Source: Heterocephalus glaber (Eukaryota; Chordata; Mammalia; Rodentia; Bathyergidae). Taken from it: DNA of 64,000 nucleotides. The stretch covers positions 5,075,426-5,139,425 of the forward strand of contig NW_004624784.1 of NCBI RefSeq assembly GCF_000247695.1. The letters run 5' to 3'. Below the pieces are notes generated by a model. It did no database searches, was not told the origin of the DNA, and was given only the letters and a program-made list of their open reading frames with translations. Position 1 is the first letter of the stretch; every line of letters begins with the position of its first letter. This document shows positions 1-13,007 of the stretch, piece after piece. The translations under genes and the position numbers were made by a program.

Positions 1-390
1 TGTCTCAGGTGACTCTGTCTTGGATTTCACTCACAGATCATGTTTTATGACCCCTGCCAAAAGCTACCTAATTCTAGGACACAAATATCAATCTCATCTT
101 ATTTGCAGGAATCTAAAGTCAGAAATAGAAAAAAAAAAAAGGAAATATTTTTGCAAATTTTCAGAGAATAGAAAATAGTTGACATTTTCAGAAAATAGAG
201 GCAGTAGATAAGTAATCAATATTTAACATAAACATAGAATTAATATTACTGAATGATTAAAAGAATGTATTTATTAATTTTAAAGTGATTGAAATGCTCA
301 GCCTATACTCAGTACTTTTCGTTATTAAATTTTAGCCTTTAACCCCTTGAATCCCCTTTAAGCTATTTAATTTCCTATGTAAGAGATTTT
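1..390. other. Unassigned AT-rich sequence
   Basis: I see no gene, splice-site pair or recognised repeat here, only AT-rich single-copy-looking sequence with a short A run near 130. Confidence 0.5.
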
Positions 391-469
391 GGGGGGGTAC
401 CAGGGATCGAACGCAGGACCTTCCTCTTGCGAGGCAGGCGGTAAAACTACTGAGCTAAATTTCCAGCCC
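391..469 (-). repeat. ID-type SINE
   Basis: Reverse complement of a tRNA-derived ID SINE: it carries the complement of the B box (gggatcgaac) and of the A box (actgagctaaat). The poly-A tail shows as only a short pyrimidine/purine change (G run) at its left. Flanks aagagatttt and aagagaatat look like a decayed target duplication. Confidence 0.85.
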
Positions 470-1049
470 AAGAGAATATTTTTGCCTTGGATATTCATCA
501 AGTATTTTAAGTCCCTTAAACATTCTTAAGCTTCTTCTGCTTTCCCATTTTCCTCATTATTGCTATAATCATTCTGTCCTCATATCATGGTGTGAATGAA
601 GCTCTATGGGCCCTGACACTGTAGCAAAGAGTTTAAATCTGAGCTAAACTCAAGAAACTCGTTTGCATAGAGGATGAATGTGGTCTTAGCCAACAGAGTC
701 CTTGCTCCCAAATCAGTTCACATTATGGTATAATTCACCAGGAAGTTCCAAGCCATTCATTAAAGTCCAAAATTTGGGGTGGAAATGGAGATTGATTTCA
801 AAAAGGAAACTTGCTAACTCCTCCAGACATCAGCTTGTTTCCCATTCCTTTACTTCCTCAGCTCTTTCACTCTGGCCAGTTTGTCCACCCTCTGCCTGCC
901 TCCTACTCCTTTTAGCTGCCACAATTTCCGTACCATAGTTTGCCCACTCAGTTTTTCCACACTTGTAAGTAAGCAGACAAAGTAGAATCTAGGGCAAAAT
1001 ACAGTGAGCATAATAAAGACATTCATGCTGGTAAGATATATAATTCAAA
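470..1049. other. Unassigned sequence
   Basis: No gene or clear repeat. The small open frame at 702-938 has no recognisable domain and no supporting splice sites, so it is taken as chance. Confidence 0.5.
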
Positions 1050-1440
1050 CTATGTAAGTGTTATAAGAAAACATATGGGGAAAATTTATGACATTAGATA
1101 TGGCGGTGATCTCCTGGATATGACACCAAAAGCACAGGCAATAAAAAGAAATATAGATAAAGTGAACTTAAAAAATAAATTTTGTACATCGTAAGATACT
1201 GTCAACAGCAAAAAGACAACCATAAAATGGAAGAAAATTATATGTGATAAGGAATTAATTTTGAAATATATTAAAATTTCTAAAATGTAACAATAAAAAA
1301 ACCTGATTTTAAAATGTGCAAACAACTTAAATAAAAATTTCTTCAGAAATATGCAGATCATTAAACCCATGAAAAATGTTGAGCACTAGCCATTAAGTAC
1401 ATGCAAATCAAACCACAGTAAGATAACACTTCAAATGACT
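1050..1440 (+). mobile_element. Old LINE-1 fragment (ORF2 3' part)
   Basis: The text ggatatgacaccaaaagcac followed by the region encoding the end of LINE-1 ORF2 (down to atgcaaatcaaaccacagta) is typical of mammalian LINE-1. Many substitutions and indels destroy the frame, so it is an old, inactive copy. It runs up to a younger ID SINE. Confidence 0.75.
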
Positions 1441-1456
1441 AAACAAAAATCAATTC

Positions 1457-1542
1457 AGGGGCTGGGGATTTAACCCAGTGGTGCCACTGCCTGCCTCGCA
1501 AAGCGCATGGTCCCAAGTTCAATCCCTGGTACCAAAAAAAAA
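1457..1542 (+). repeat. ID-type SINE with target duplication
   Basis: Starts ggggctggggatttaaccc, ends with a gtacc plus poly-A tail. Both sides carry the same direct repeat aaacaaaaatcaatt (1441-1455 and 1541-1555), which shows retroposition by LINE-1 machinery into the older LINE-1 fragment. Confidence 0.9.
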
Positions 1543-1817
1543 ACAAAAATCAATTAAGTGGTTCAACACAAGTTTTTTAACATATGCTTCTGGAACAATA
1601 GGATATTTGTATGGAAAAAAGTGAACTTTTTCCATTTCATTCTATGTACAAAAATTAATTTGAGGTGGATCATAAACCTAACAATAAAAGTAAGAACCAT
1701 AAAGTTTTCAGAAGAAAATATCTTTGCTATTTTGCAGGTATGCCAATATTTCTTGGAAAGGACAAAAGAGTTAATAAGATTTTAATGCATTGGGTTTTAT
1801 CATAATTAAACAGTTCT

Positions 1818-1990
1818 AAACTAGGCATGGTGGTGAACACCTGAAAGCCAGCACTCTGGCAGGATGATGCAGCAAGAACAACTCAGTGACTTAGCAAGAC
1901 CCTCCCTCAAAATTTAAAAAAATAAAAAGCTCTATGGGTGTAGGTCAGTGCAAAGGCCTTGCTTTCAATTCCCAGTACCACAAGGAAAAA
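1818..1990 (+). repeat. B1-ID composite SINE
   Basis: The left half resembles a B1/7SL SINE (ggcatggtggtgaacacctg). After an A-rich linker a tRNA-like right half follows (gtgtaggtcagtg, then ttcaattcccagtacc). This dimer design is seen five times in the window. Confidence 0.75.
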
Positions 1991-2190
1991 GTAAAAACAA
2001 GTGAGGAAAAAAATAATTTAAAAGTGAGCAAACTTCTGAATGGAGATTTCTCAAAGTAAGGGAATATAGAAACAAGTATATAGAAAAATGCTCAACATCA
2101 CCAAATTACCAAAGAAACTCAAATCAAATTAAAACCACAATGAGATATTACTAAATACCTGTTATAAAAAAAAAATAAAGGTAAGTGTTG

Positions 2191-2270
2191 GGGGACAGGG
2201 ATTTAGCTCAGTGGTTCCACAGCCTGCCTCGCAAGTGCAAGGGTCCTAAGTTCAATTCCTGGTACCAAAA
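2191..2270 (+). repeat. ID-type SINE with target duplication
   Basis: A box tagctcagtgg and B-box-like gttcaattcc are present. Flanked by ataaaggtaagtgttg (left) and ataaaagtcagtgttg (right), a slightly diverged direct repeat inside the old LINE-1. Confidence 0.88.
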
Positions 2271-3059
2271 AATAAAAGTCAGTGTTGGACAGGATATAAA
2301 GAAAAGGGAACTCTTACACACTGTTTGGAATGTAAATTAGTATAGCCATTGTGGAAAGCAACATAGAGATTCCTTTAAAAATTAAAAATATAGTTACCAT
2401 ATGATCCAGCAATCCCATACGAAATCAATATATTTAAAAGATATCTCTACTCCCAAGTTTATCACAACACTATTCACAATAACCAGAAATGGAAACAACC
2501 TAAATATCTATCAACTAAAGAATGAATAAAGAAAATATTGGACAGACACACAATGGAAAACTATTTGGCCAGTTAAAGGATAAACTCTTGTCTTTTGTGA
2601 CAACATGGATGGAACTAGAGACCATCACGTTGAGCTAAACCAGCCAGGGACAGAAAGAGTAGTACCACACGACCTCACTCATGTGAAATCTAACGAAGCT
2701 AATCTCATAGTTAAGAATAGAATGGTGGTTACCAGAAAATGGAAAGAGTGGGAGAAAAGAAAGAAATGTTGATCAATAGATACTGAGTTACAGTAACATA
2801 AGAGTAAGAAATTCCAGTGTGCTATTGGACAGTAGGGTAAATACAGGTAACAATTATGTACCATATATCTCACAAAGCTACAAAAAAATTTTTTGAATGG
2901 TTTCACCATACAAAAATGATATATATTTGATAAGATATATTTGACCTGATTTAAACATTATACAATGTATTAAAGTATCACATGGTACCCCATTAATACG
3001 TAGAATGTTTATGTTTATATATATCAGCTTTAAATTAATTTAATGTAAACATTTTTAAA

Positions 3060-3500
3060 AGTACAACAACAAAATAGTTGGCAGAGGGGTGATTACCAAC
3101 TGGCAGAGATGGGAGTAGTTGGGGGAGGGTTAGGGTTGAGGAGATGTTGGTCAAGGGACATGAAATTTCAGTTAGATAGAAGGAGTACTTTCAAGAGATA
3201 TATTGTACCACCTGGTGACCACAGTTAATACCAATTATGTATATTTTTTTGTACCAGGGATCAAACTCAGGACCTTGCACTTGCAAGGCAGGAGCCAGAA
3301 CCACTGAGCTAAATCCCTGGCCCTTCCAATTATATTCTTGAAAATAGCTGAGAGTCAATTTTGAGTATTTCACTATCAAAAAAAGTTTCAGGTAATACAT
3401 ACATTAATTAGCTTAACTTTCCCATTCTACAATATACAGTATATGTATTTCAACGCATCATGTTGTACCTGAAAAATATGTGTTTTTTGTCAATTAATTT
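3060..3500 (+). mobile_element. Old LINE-1 3' UTR fragment
   Basis: The stretch with gttagatagaaggagtact and tggtgaccacagttaata is a common LINE-1 3' UTR motif. An ID SINE (3245-3323) is inserted in it, and the LINE-1 continues to about 3480. Confidence 0.65.
3245..3323 (-). repeat. ID-type SINE
   Basis: Reverse copy: T run, gtaccagggatcaaactcag, then cactgagctaaatccctgg. The direct repeat ccaattatgtat / ccaattatattc flanks it. Confidence 0.88.
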
Positions 3501-3699
3501 TTTTTAAAACACAATAAACTGAACATAAGATTTATACATTTTAATATATGTCCATCATACAGACATTTTTAAAATGTGATTCTTTTTAACTTAGAAAGCT
3601 AAAACTGGAAGTTTCCTTTACTTGATTAAAAATATCTTCTTAATATACCTAGAAAATATTCATACCTAATAGAAAAACATTAAAAACATTTCCATTAAA

Positions 3700-4760
3700 T
3701 TCATACATAAAGCAAGGATTCTTGTTAATACCACCACTATTCAACATTATCTTGGAAATGCTTGCCAAACAATATTATAAGAAAAGGTAAATAAATAAGA
3801 AGAGAGAGAACAGACTTCCCATTTGTCAGTGATTTTTTAACTAGAAAGTTAAAGAATGTCAACTGAAAAACTATTAGAATTTTTAAAAAATTTAATAAAA
3901 TGGTTAGAAATAAGATAAATATGTAAAAATCAGTTGCATTGATTACAAAGCATACTGAAAAATATTCTACAGTAAGTCACTGAATATCAATTCCCCCAAT
4001 TAATTCATAAATTCAATGTATTCTGAAAGGTTGGTAAGAATCTTAAGCTGATGCTAAATTATATACAATAATGAAAATAAAAATACCAAGATTTCTGAAA
4101 AGAATCTAAGAAGAAATAATTCCCTAAGATTTTTAAAATATTTTAAAGCTATTGTAGTTACTTTAGTGTGATATGGAGACATAGATAGATAAAATAGAAT
4201 TTAAAAATCCAGAAAAATATCTATATATAAATAAGAACTTAGTGTATTCAATAAAGGTGGCATTTAGAATCAGCTAGGAAAAGATATATTCATTCAACTA
4301 GTAGTACCAGCTATTTGTTTAAAAAATAAAGCAAACCTTTAATTAATATTATATACCAAAAATAATAGCAAATCCATTAAAGAGATAAAAGTGAAAAAAA
4401 TTTTAAGATAGAATACAAAATTAAAATTTTCATAATCTTAAGACTGAAAAAGTCTTCCTAAACCATAAAACTCAAAAAGAAAATAAAATGAGAAAATTGA
4501 TCCAATTAAATAAAGCTAGCAACTTAAAAGACAATATTGGTAGAAAATATTAGAACATAAAACAGAATTACTATTCAATCTACACTACTTATAAAGTCAG
4601 TGCACAGAATTATCCCACATACACATTTTAAATATAAATGTATATTTTATGTAAACACTTAGAAAAACACTGAACAGATACATTTCAAAAAGGTAATAGA
4701 GGTTACCACCAGGAAAGGTCGTAGGACTAAGAATGAAGACAGCAACATTTTGTTCTGTGT
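3700..4760 (+). mobile_element. Old LINE-1 ORF2 internal fragment
   Basis: The segment 'ataccaccactattcaacat' at about 3730 and the following A-rich sense strand match the reverse-transcriptase part of LINE-1 ORF2. It is full of stops and indels and clearly dead. The exact limits are uncertain because both ends fade into AT-rich DNA. Confidence 0.6.
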
Positions 4761-4889
4761 GTTTTCTATTGTTTGAATGTTTTATTAGGTTGTAGCTCCT
4801 TTATCAAAATGGGCCATGTGGCACTGCTGTTTATTCAATTATTTAGCTACAAAAATGGAAATTTTTTTTTTTTTGGAAATTTCTTTTTT

Positions 4890-6012
4890 TTTTCACAGAG
4901 TGGGAAATAAATTTTTGCCAGCTGTTCCTCAGACAAAAGGCTAACATGTAGAATATATAAAGGACTCAAAAAAAATCACACAAACCCCCCAAATTTAAAG
5001 ACCAAATCCAAAAATGGGCATCTGAAATGAATAGACACTTCTCAGGTAAATAAGTACAAGCCACAAATAAATATATGAAAAAATGTTCAACATCACTGGC
5101 CACTCAAGAGATGCAAATTAAAACAACACTGAGATTTCATCTCACACCAGAAAGAAAGGCTATTATCAAGAAATCAACCAATAACAAATGCTGGCAGGGC
5201 GGTGGAGAAAAAAAGAACCCTTCTCCACTGTTAGTTAGTAGACTAGAGCAACCACTGTGGAAATCAATGTGGAAATTCCTCAAAAAAGTAAAACGAGAGA
5301 TTCCTTTTCACTCAGCTATTCACCTTCTCGGTATCCTCTCAAAAGAATTAAAAAGCCTCATACCACAGTGATAGATAAACACCCATGTTTATAGCAGCAC
5401 AATTCGTAATAATTAAATCTTGGAATCAGCCCAAATGCCCATCAACGGATGAATAGATAAAAAAGATGTGGTATTTTATATAATGGAGTACTATTCTACT
5501 ATAAAAAATGATAAACTTGAGGCATTAATAGACAAATAAATGCACCTTGAGGCCATAATATTAAGTGAAATAAGTTGAGGCCTGGGGATTTAGCTCCATG
5601 ACACTGTGCCTGCCTGGCAAGCACAAGGTCCCGAGTTTGATCCCCTATACAAAAAAGAAAATTAAGTAAAATAAATTGAACAAACATGTTTAAATATTGC
5701 ACTGTTTCTCTGGTGTAAGAAACCAAAAGTGTAAATAAGGACTAAAATGTATAATAGATATTGGGAAATGGGGGGGGGATGTTCAAATGGAAAGGGGAAC
5801 AAGAAAGGGGAGAGGAAGAAGAGAAGGGAAAGACAAAGAGAATAAAAGGAAAAATTGAAACAAAGCTTTTGTGAATAAGGAGAAGAAGAAGGGTTGAAGG
5901 GAGGGCAGGGGATTGGGGGGGGAAAGAAGAATCAAGGTATATTATGTACAGGTACAAATTCCCTATGATGAATGTGATCACTATGTATATCTAAAAGGTA
6001 CCAATAAAAAAT
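4890..6012 (+). mobile_element. Younger LINE-1, 5'-truncated, with purine-rich 3' UTR
   Basis: Encodes a broken ORF2 C-terminus (5075-5371; visible motif NNKCWQGGGEK and LEQPLWKSMWKFL). A 3' UTR follows with a long G/A tract (5768-5935) and the end motif tacaggtacaaa ... accaataaaaaa, shared with other copies at 19643-19844 and 29450-29700. An ID SINE is nested in it at 5579-5657. No intact frame remains. Confidence 0.85.
5579..5657 (+). repeat. ID-type SINE nested in LINE-1
   Basis: Contains ggggatttagctcca and gagtttgatccc. The direct repeats attaagtgaaataagttga and attaagtaaaataaattga flank it, so it is younger than its LINE-1 host. Confidence 0.88.
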
Positions 6013-7149
6013 ACAAATTTCATAGGATTCATTTTAATAGTGTAGGAACTTTTTGTGTGTACTGCTTTTATAATTTAAATAAATGGCTAAGAAAAGAACT
6101 CACAGTATATATGTGCTGCTTTGCGATAGAGTTGAGCGAGCAGCATTAGTCGGGACACTAAGGATTTATGAGAGGCTGTCCAAAAAGAGGGCAGCACTCA
6201 ATCATTTTTCATCTAAGGTAGCTGCCCATCCATCATGTTTTCCTCTCTGCCATTTGTCTGGGAGTTTTACAATATTCTTAGCTTTAGAAAGGCAAGCCCT
6301 CATGCCTTCTCTTTGAGCTGGGACTCTGGCTATTGAATGTGACAAAGGTTGCTGAGCTCTGTACTCCTCTTTGGACACATTGTGACATTTTTTTGTAGGC
6401 TAGAAATAAAAATTTCACATTTTACAAGAAGCATTGAGAAATGTAATTGTCATTATTTCTATACTTGCATAGTAAGTTTCTAAAATAATTCTGATTTCTG
6501 GGGTAAATTACTGTAAAAACAATAACCCTGGCATCTTTCTATTCCATTACTGAAAATTCCCTTAGCAATTTTATTTCAGTAGACTGAGTCTTTTCCTGTA
6601 ACCATTGCAAACAATTTTAGATCAATAGACTCTTTTTTCTAATTGAATATACAACTGTTAAAAGCTTCATTTATTTTTTTAAACTCTATGCTTTCTTATG
6701 ATATTTGCACTGATTTATTAAGAATGTATAATCTTAGTTAAAATTTTTAAAAAGTCTCGTCCAGTCTGTTCAAAGATTACAGGTATAATAATTCACTTAT
6801 TTAAATTTCACCTAAGTAAATTTGGGTAAAATCTGTACACTAGATAACAGTACTAGATTATTGTTAATTTCCTGATTCTGATAATTTACTGTGGTTTTGT
6901 AAGAGTATGTTCTTTTGTTAGGAAATATACATTGCAGCATTAGAGGTAAAGGATAATTATATCACAACTTATTTTTAAACATATCAGAAAAAATATATGC
7001 ATACTCTTTAGGAAGTGAAAACTGTAAAATGAATGATAATGTTGACAGTAACATGTCAACATCTGGTAAATCTGGATGAAGGGTAAACAGGAATTTTTCA
7101 GCTATTTTGCAATTTTTGGTCTTTGTTTTGTTTCGTGTCATTTTGTTTT
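6013..7149. other. Unassigned sequence
   Basis: Unique-looking AT-rich DNA. The overlapping short frames at 5913-6316 lack domains and are not accepted as genes. No promoter or splice signals stand out. Confidence 0.5.
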
Positions 7150-7203
7150 GTTTGGTCCTGGGAATTGAACCCAAGTCTAGGCAAGTGCTCTACCACTAAG
7201 GCC
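7150..7203 (-). repeat. tRNA-derived SINE fragment (B2/ID-like)
   Basis: Reverse strand text gtcctgggaattgaacccaa followed by caagtgctctaccactaagg is the tRNA-like head of an older SINE, distinct from the young ID copies. Confidence 0.6.
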
Positions 7204-8689
7204 TATTTTGTAACTTTTTTAAGTCTAAAATTATTTTAGTGCAAAACGTTTAAGGAAATATATTTTTACAAAGTGATTCATTGATTCAATAAACTGCCCC
7301 TGAGTGCCTCACTGTACCAAGTAGTGGATACAGTTTTTAGGAAGCAGTAGTATTCTCCATGGGCTACTGCATATGTGAGAGCCTCCACTAGCAGTGTGAA
7401 AGTCTTGCTGTGCAGACAGTCAGCCCCTCATCTGCTGACTTTAGGGGACAGACTAAGCCTTCACCATTCTCTTCAAGTCCTCTTCCTTCCTCATCCTAAC
7501 AGCGCCCCTCTGTCCTTTGGCACATTAATTTCTTCCTTTGATCATTATTTATTTCCTTTCTCGTCTATGTATTTCTCTTCCTCACAAGTGACTCCTCTCA
7601 GACCACGTAGGTGGTGAAGTTAGCCATAGCCTCCATCAAAAATCCTATTACATGATTGAATTTTGCCAGTTTTGTTTTTGTACAGGCTTCTAATAAACAG
7701 AGAAAAATTAGATTAAGAAAAAGGAATGGCGCCTGAGAAAAAATTTCTCCCTGGTACTGTATACAATAACACACGAACATATATTAAAACACTGTTGTGA
7801 GTATTAGCTACTGGATATCTAAGAGAAGATGCTTATTCATAAATTATTTCTGGCCAAAAATATAAATCCCACCACCAGAAAAAAAAATATGTTGGAAACA
7901 ATGATTTTTAAAGTAATAGGATGATGTCAAAACAATCTTTCAGGTTTTGTAAATCAGATAAAACACTAGCAACAAAGGAGAAGGACCACTGCTGATGAAT
8001 CCAATATCTAATTCCTTTATCAGCAAATAAATAATTTCTACATTTAATGAAGGCATAAAACATAGGAAAGTGAGAGCTCTGTTTTTCCCTTTGGGCTCAA
8101 ATACAGAGTGGATCGGGTAGAATTCCCAGTGGAAGGAACCTCAGTCTCAAGTTCAGTGAACCACTCCCAGTTGCTACCTCCCTCCAGGAGGGGGGTATAA
8201 TTAGTTTCTGTGCCATTTCCTGAGGCCACGTCTCTATTCCCTGCATCTGGACATTTATTACTATGTCAAGACAACTTGGAATTGCATACAGAGACAACAT
8301 TCAGCACTGCTGAATGAAAGGATAAACGAATGAATTGTATCTCTAGTGTCCAGCGCACAAATGACATTTTATGAATATTTCTTCAATGAGTAAGTAAATT
8401 TGCAACCAACAGACAGGAACCAGAGTGGAATTATTGGCCCTAGAGTTGTAACCTCAAACTTCTGCTACTTTATCTCTCATACTTCTCTCTCCCCAGTCTC
8501 TCTCCATCCTATAGAGACATTTGAGGGACAGCTGAGGCTGAAGACAATAAATTAGCTAGAATTAATCCAGAGCCAAATGTAGGTAAAATCAAAGTAGTTG
8601 AATAACCAATGCAAAGGACTTTGTGGTCAGCAACGGGCTGTGTTCTTAAATGGTTCTGCACAGTTTTTTCTTAGTTTTTAGTTTCTGTC
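7204..8689. other. Unassigned sequence
   Basis: No supported gene or clear repeat. Small overlapping frames at 7375-7617 and 8044-8300 have no recognisable features. Confidence 0.5.
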
Positions 8690-9320
8690 TTGATTCATTT
8701 CTCCATTCAAACAATAGACAATTATTGAAGAGCCACACAGCATCCCAGTAGTTTGGGGATAGAGGAATGGACAAGACAACAAGATCTCTGCACTTACAGA
8801 ACTTACATGTTTGTTTATTCAAGTGGTAAGTGTTCACTGAGGAACAACTGTATGCTGGGCCATTTACCAAGCATTGGATATAAATTCTTATAGCCATGAA
8901 ACTTACATTCTAGTGCAGGAAAAACAGAAAATAGTAAATAAATAAATAGTTTATTCAAAGGCAATAAATCATGGAGAGAGTAGGAGAGAACCAAAACAAT
9001 GAAAGTGGATAGAGAATATGAATGTGGGTACAATTTCAAATGTTGTAGTTAAAGTAGACTTCATGAGACAGTGGTATGACAGCCAAATTCTGTAAGAGAT
9101 AAGAGAGATGGAAAGAGCATTCTAGGCAGAAGGCAGCGAAGGTCATGAGTTGGGATATCATTTTCATGTTTAAGAAATAGCAACTAAGTAAATAAGGAAA
9201 AAAAAAGATGAGGTTGGGGAATAGAGAATCATGTTGAAATTTTTGGGGCCATTTCTAAGACTTTGCCTTTTACTCTGATTGAGATAGAGGACATCAGAAG
9301 ATTGCTAACAGGTGAATAAT
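8690..9320. repeat. Ancient interspersed repeat, class not determined
   Basis: The order of phrases (ctgtatgctgggccatttac, then cttacattctagtgcagg, then gcattctaggcagaaggcag, then gactttgccttttactctga) is that of a widespread ancient mammalian repeat. Parts recur at 28600-28780 and around 32440-32530. I am not certain of its class. Confidence 0.5.
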
Positions 9321-9399
9321 GTAATGCAACTCGGGTTTTGACAGAATCTCTCTGACTGCTAGGTAAAAATGGGCTATAGAATGAGGGAGAAATGTAGTA

Positions 9400-9655
9400 G
9401 CCATGAGGTTTTTAGGATACAGAGACTCTTTGACCTTCCTGCTCAGACTCTTTGGCTTCCTGACAGGGACACGCACAAGACTCTGCAGTGAACTCCAGGC
9501 CTTTGACTTTGGATTGGATACCTTTGGCTCTCCAGCATACAGATGCCCCTTCTGCATTCTTCCACACCTGACTCTGCAAGTGGCCATTGTAAGCCTACCT
9601 TATAAATCCTTTATATATCAAATCTGTTCCTTTAGTGAACCTTAACTGATATAGC
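9400..9655 (+). mobile_element. MaLR-type LTR, 3' half
   Basis: The 3' end gttcctttagtgaaccttaa, preceded by ttataaatcctttatatatc, matches the end of non-autonomous mammalian LTR retrotransposons of the MaLR kind. It is non-coding; the open frame on it is incidental. Confidence 0.55.
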
Positions 9656-11399
9656 ACTATTCCTGCATTCTACATGAAAAAAAGGATACAGAAACGTCAA
9701 GATGTTTGTATGATGGTGTTTATGCTCTAATAGAAAAGAAAATCTGGTGCTTGCATTGTTGAAGAAATGTTCTCCAGTAGGCAAGAAGGGATGGTACTAG
9801 TACCCAAGTCAAAAAGCTAGGCACAGAATGTTCACTGATAGTCCTGGGTACAGGCAGAGTTCGTGGATGTAAATGAACATAGGTAGATAAATGTGGTGTA
9901 GAAGATTGTGCTGTTTCTTTCACATTTGCCTCAATATTTCAGTGGAGTGGGAAGTAAGACCATCAGCTGAGAGTGAAGATAGAGCAGGAGGTATTGCAAA
10001 TTTGAGGAGAAAATCATCGACTCTACCTGAATATATCTTTTAAAAACCCCATGAAAAACTCATAAAACTAAAATCTTGGCTATAGATTTGATTCCAGAAA
10101 AAAGACAGAAAACATTTTTACACATATAGCATATGTAAAGCCATCTGAACACAACAACATGTACAAATGAAGTGACATGATTTGGCATGTTTCCATGGAG
10201 AATGGAAACTGTAAGTCACTTCTTTAAGCAGAATTGAGATTTGACTCAGGCAAATACCTCTTTATTACTGGAAGTCATTTAAATTTAGGTCATTGTGTTA
10301 GGAGTGAAGTACATAGTTAAAAAACACCTCCACAGTTATATATGTCAACTAATGTGAAGCACCGATGAAGGGAGCATATACTATATATTCTTTCTCATCC
10401 CACACTGAAATCCACACTCCAACTCCCTTTTTCAATGCTTTCTGGGCTGCACCTCCCCCAAAGGTTGGAAATATGGAATTCCCAGGATTTTTTCAACCCT
10501 CTCTTCTCTGGTAATAGCTCAGGCTATAGTTCCATGACAGGAAAACATCCTTAGAGTATACTCACTTTCATGACTAGACTTTACCACTAGGTAAGGCAAC
10601 CTCATGGTGTCACATGTAAAAAGTTAAGGTGAATTAAAAACCTGAGACACAGGTTTTCTTAAATTTTATTTTCTTTAACTTTAAAAGCTGAAAGATTTCA
10701 AAGCATTATGTACCTCGTTGGTGTCTTAGAGGCCTGTCCTCTAGCCCAGTCTCTGACAACATTGTCCAGCAGCCTATGACCAGTGGCTACTGTGCCAGGC
10801 TGGGCTGGGCAGAGCTGTTCTCACAGCTGTCCCACACCACAGAGACTTCCTAACCCAGTAAGGCATAGATGGGGATGAGCTGGGCAAGACATGCACAAGA
10901 GGCCACAGTCGTTGCTCTTGGCCTTTACCTGCCTGTGCACTTAGCCATGGCCTCATCTTGGAACCCTTAGTGATTTGTGCATGATGATGTTAATCCGTGG
11001 GATTTTTAGGTTTTCCATTTTCACTTTCACTTCTAACTCAGTGGATATTTTACTTCTTTAAGGTATTGAGAAAATAAATGTTCTAGTTGTATGACCTTTA
11101 TCATATTGTATTATACATATTTTTAAATATATTCTTTGGATATGATGGTCTTAGCTTGATGTTAGCCTATTTTGTCCTTTGCTGTTTACTTTTTACATTT
11201 TAATATTTTTAATCATATTTAAAAGTCTATATTTTACCTAGTTTTCTGGTCACCTTTAATTATATTACATCTAAACTGTATTTATTTCTGTTTTATCTTT
11301 TCTCATTTTTGCTTTAACTAGTAGTAACTAGTTAACTAGCAGAGCTGTCTCCACAATGCTTACTAGTTCTCCTGTTTCTTTCAATTTTAAAGACTTCTC
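9656..11399. other. Unassigned sequence
   Basis: No gene recognised. 10740-10960 is more GC-rich than its surroundings (minus-strand open frame at 10774-10956) but has no domain I recognise; it may be a decayed retroposed copy of something or chance. Confidence 0.4.
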
Positions 11400-11700
11400 C
11401 TCATTCCTTCCCACAATATCGAAACTCCCAGCTATATAAAGTCTTTAACCCAGACAGTTCAGGAGATCTAACCACCGCAATTCCCTCTTTGAACAATAAA
11501 TTCCCTGTCCTAGCAGCACATGCTTCCATATTTGGAAGTGTTTGTTCCTCACACCGCGCTGTCATTACCTTCAGTTGGAAGATTTGTGATCTTGACTCCG
11601 CACTCTGTCCTGTATAAAACCAGTACTTGAGAATAAGACCCGGGAGGATCACCGCACCTAGGAGGGGGGCATGCCAGATTTCTCTCACACTGTCCTCAAG
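11400..11700. repeat. Possible solo LTR remnant
   Basis: A GC-richer block with a TATA-like tatataaag near 11432 and an aataaa 65 bases later, a spacing expected of an LTR promoter and poly-A signal. No coding part or clear TG...CA ends were found. It could equally be unique sequence. Confidence 0.25.
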
Positions 11701-13007
11701 CTTATTTTAACAAGAGGATACTCAAACATCATAGAAACTCACTTAAAAAGAAACCACATTAAAGTTCTAACAAAAACTTCAAAATATGAATACTCCCCAC
11801 ATACATACAATATAATTATTCTGTTTTCCAAATTCAATATTTTAAAACTTCTGTCTTTGAGTTCTCCCACCTCCCTTCCTTTGTTTGAAAAAGTGAACTA
11901 TGGCAAGAATCACCTCTAATAAGATGTAGGTTTGGTTTGGTTTTGGCTTGTGTTTTCAGATAGACAAATATTCAGCTGCTCTTTCGCTAGATCAATTGAA
12001 GAATAGAACCTTAGTACGCAGCTCAGGTGTGCTGTGAATCACACAGTCCCACAAGATGTAGTCTGTCTCCTTTCCTGACAGAAGGGTCGTTCTCCACAAA
12101 GGAGGCTGCTCATCAAGACAATGCCTAGGGCAAGACACCTGCACTCCTCTGCTCAGTCGCCTAAAAGAAAGCAGGATGCCCTTTGGGTTAGACTTGAGTT
12201 TCTAAAATCAATCTGTTAAATTATCACGGCCTCACTTGTGTACATGACTCGCCTAAGCGAGGGGGAATTTCACTAGTTATTTGTTCTTTCTTCTTTTTTA
12301 TTTAAAAATATTTATTTCAAAATTCAGGTTGAAAATAACAATCAATTGCACGTTAATGTGTAAATAGTATATTTAACATGAAACTAGTTAATTTTCCTAC
12401 TTATTCCCTGAAGAATGTGTTTAAAGAAAACTCTCCCTCTCTCTCCTCTTTAAACTATCCACCCATTTGTTAACATTATAGTTGTATTTTCTTTCATTGC
12501 AAAATGTCTGTTTGAGCTTAGAGCCTCAGCCTGTCTCTTTCAACACATAACTGCCACCAAGAACTGAAAATAAAATGAGCAATGGGGAAGTGAAGAGAGA
12601 TAGCTGAATAAATTGTGATATACCCATTGAATGCTGCTGCATGGCTATTAAAGAAGGTAAATTAGAGTGGTGGATGAATAAAGGGATAGAAGAGGATCTG
12701 TAAGATATCTATGAGCTACTTTTGAAGGAGAAAATCCAAATGAAAAAGAAAAACTGAGTATATTTCTATTCCCAATTTTTAAGAAAAAATTTAAATATTT
12801 CTGTGATAAGACAAACCTGTTAGAATTATATAAATGTAAATATAAATTAAAAAGTGACTTACTAGGTCTTGACATGGATCACTTGGAATGGTCAAGGATC
12901 AGAAATGGGATATTAAAATCTAGAGAGTATAACAAGTGTCTATGATAAAAACAGAATATATATGCCTTGTTTATGTAAAATGTATATATAAATACTATAC
13001 AAATATT
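11701..13007. other. Unassigned AT-rich sequence
   Basis: No gene, LTR or SINE seen. It runs into the assembly gap in TA-rich sequence. Confidence 0.5.

Larger units (their letters stand above)
1556..3050 (+). mobile_element. Old LINE-1 3' part, interrupted by two SINEs
   Basis: Sense-strand LINE-1: the region tggatcataaacctaacaat near 1666 belongs to mid/late ORF2, 'caacatggatggaactagag' near 2602 to the 3' UTR-proximal part. Insertions at 1818-1990 (B1-ID) and 2191-2270 (ID) split it. Its start corresponds to a more upstream part of ORF2 than the fragment at 1050-1440, so these are two separate LINE-1 copies in tandem. Confidence 0.75.
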
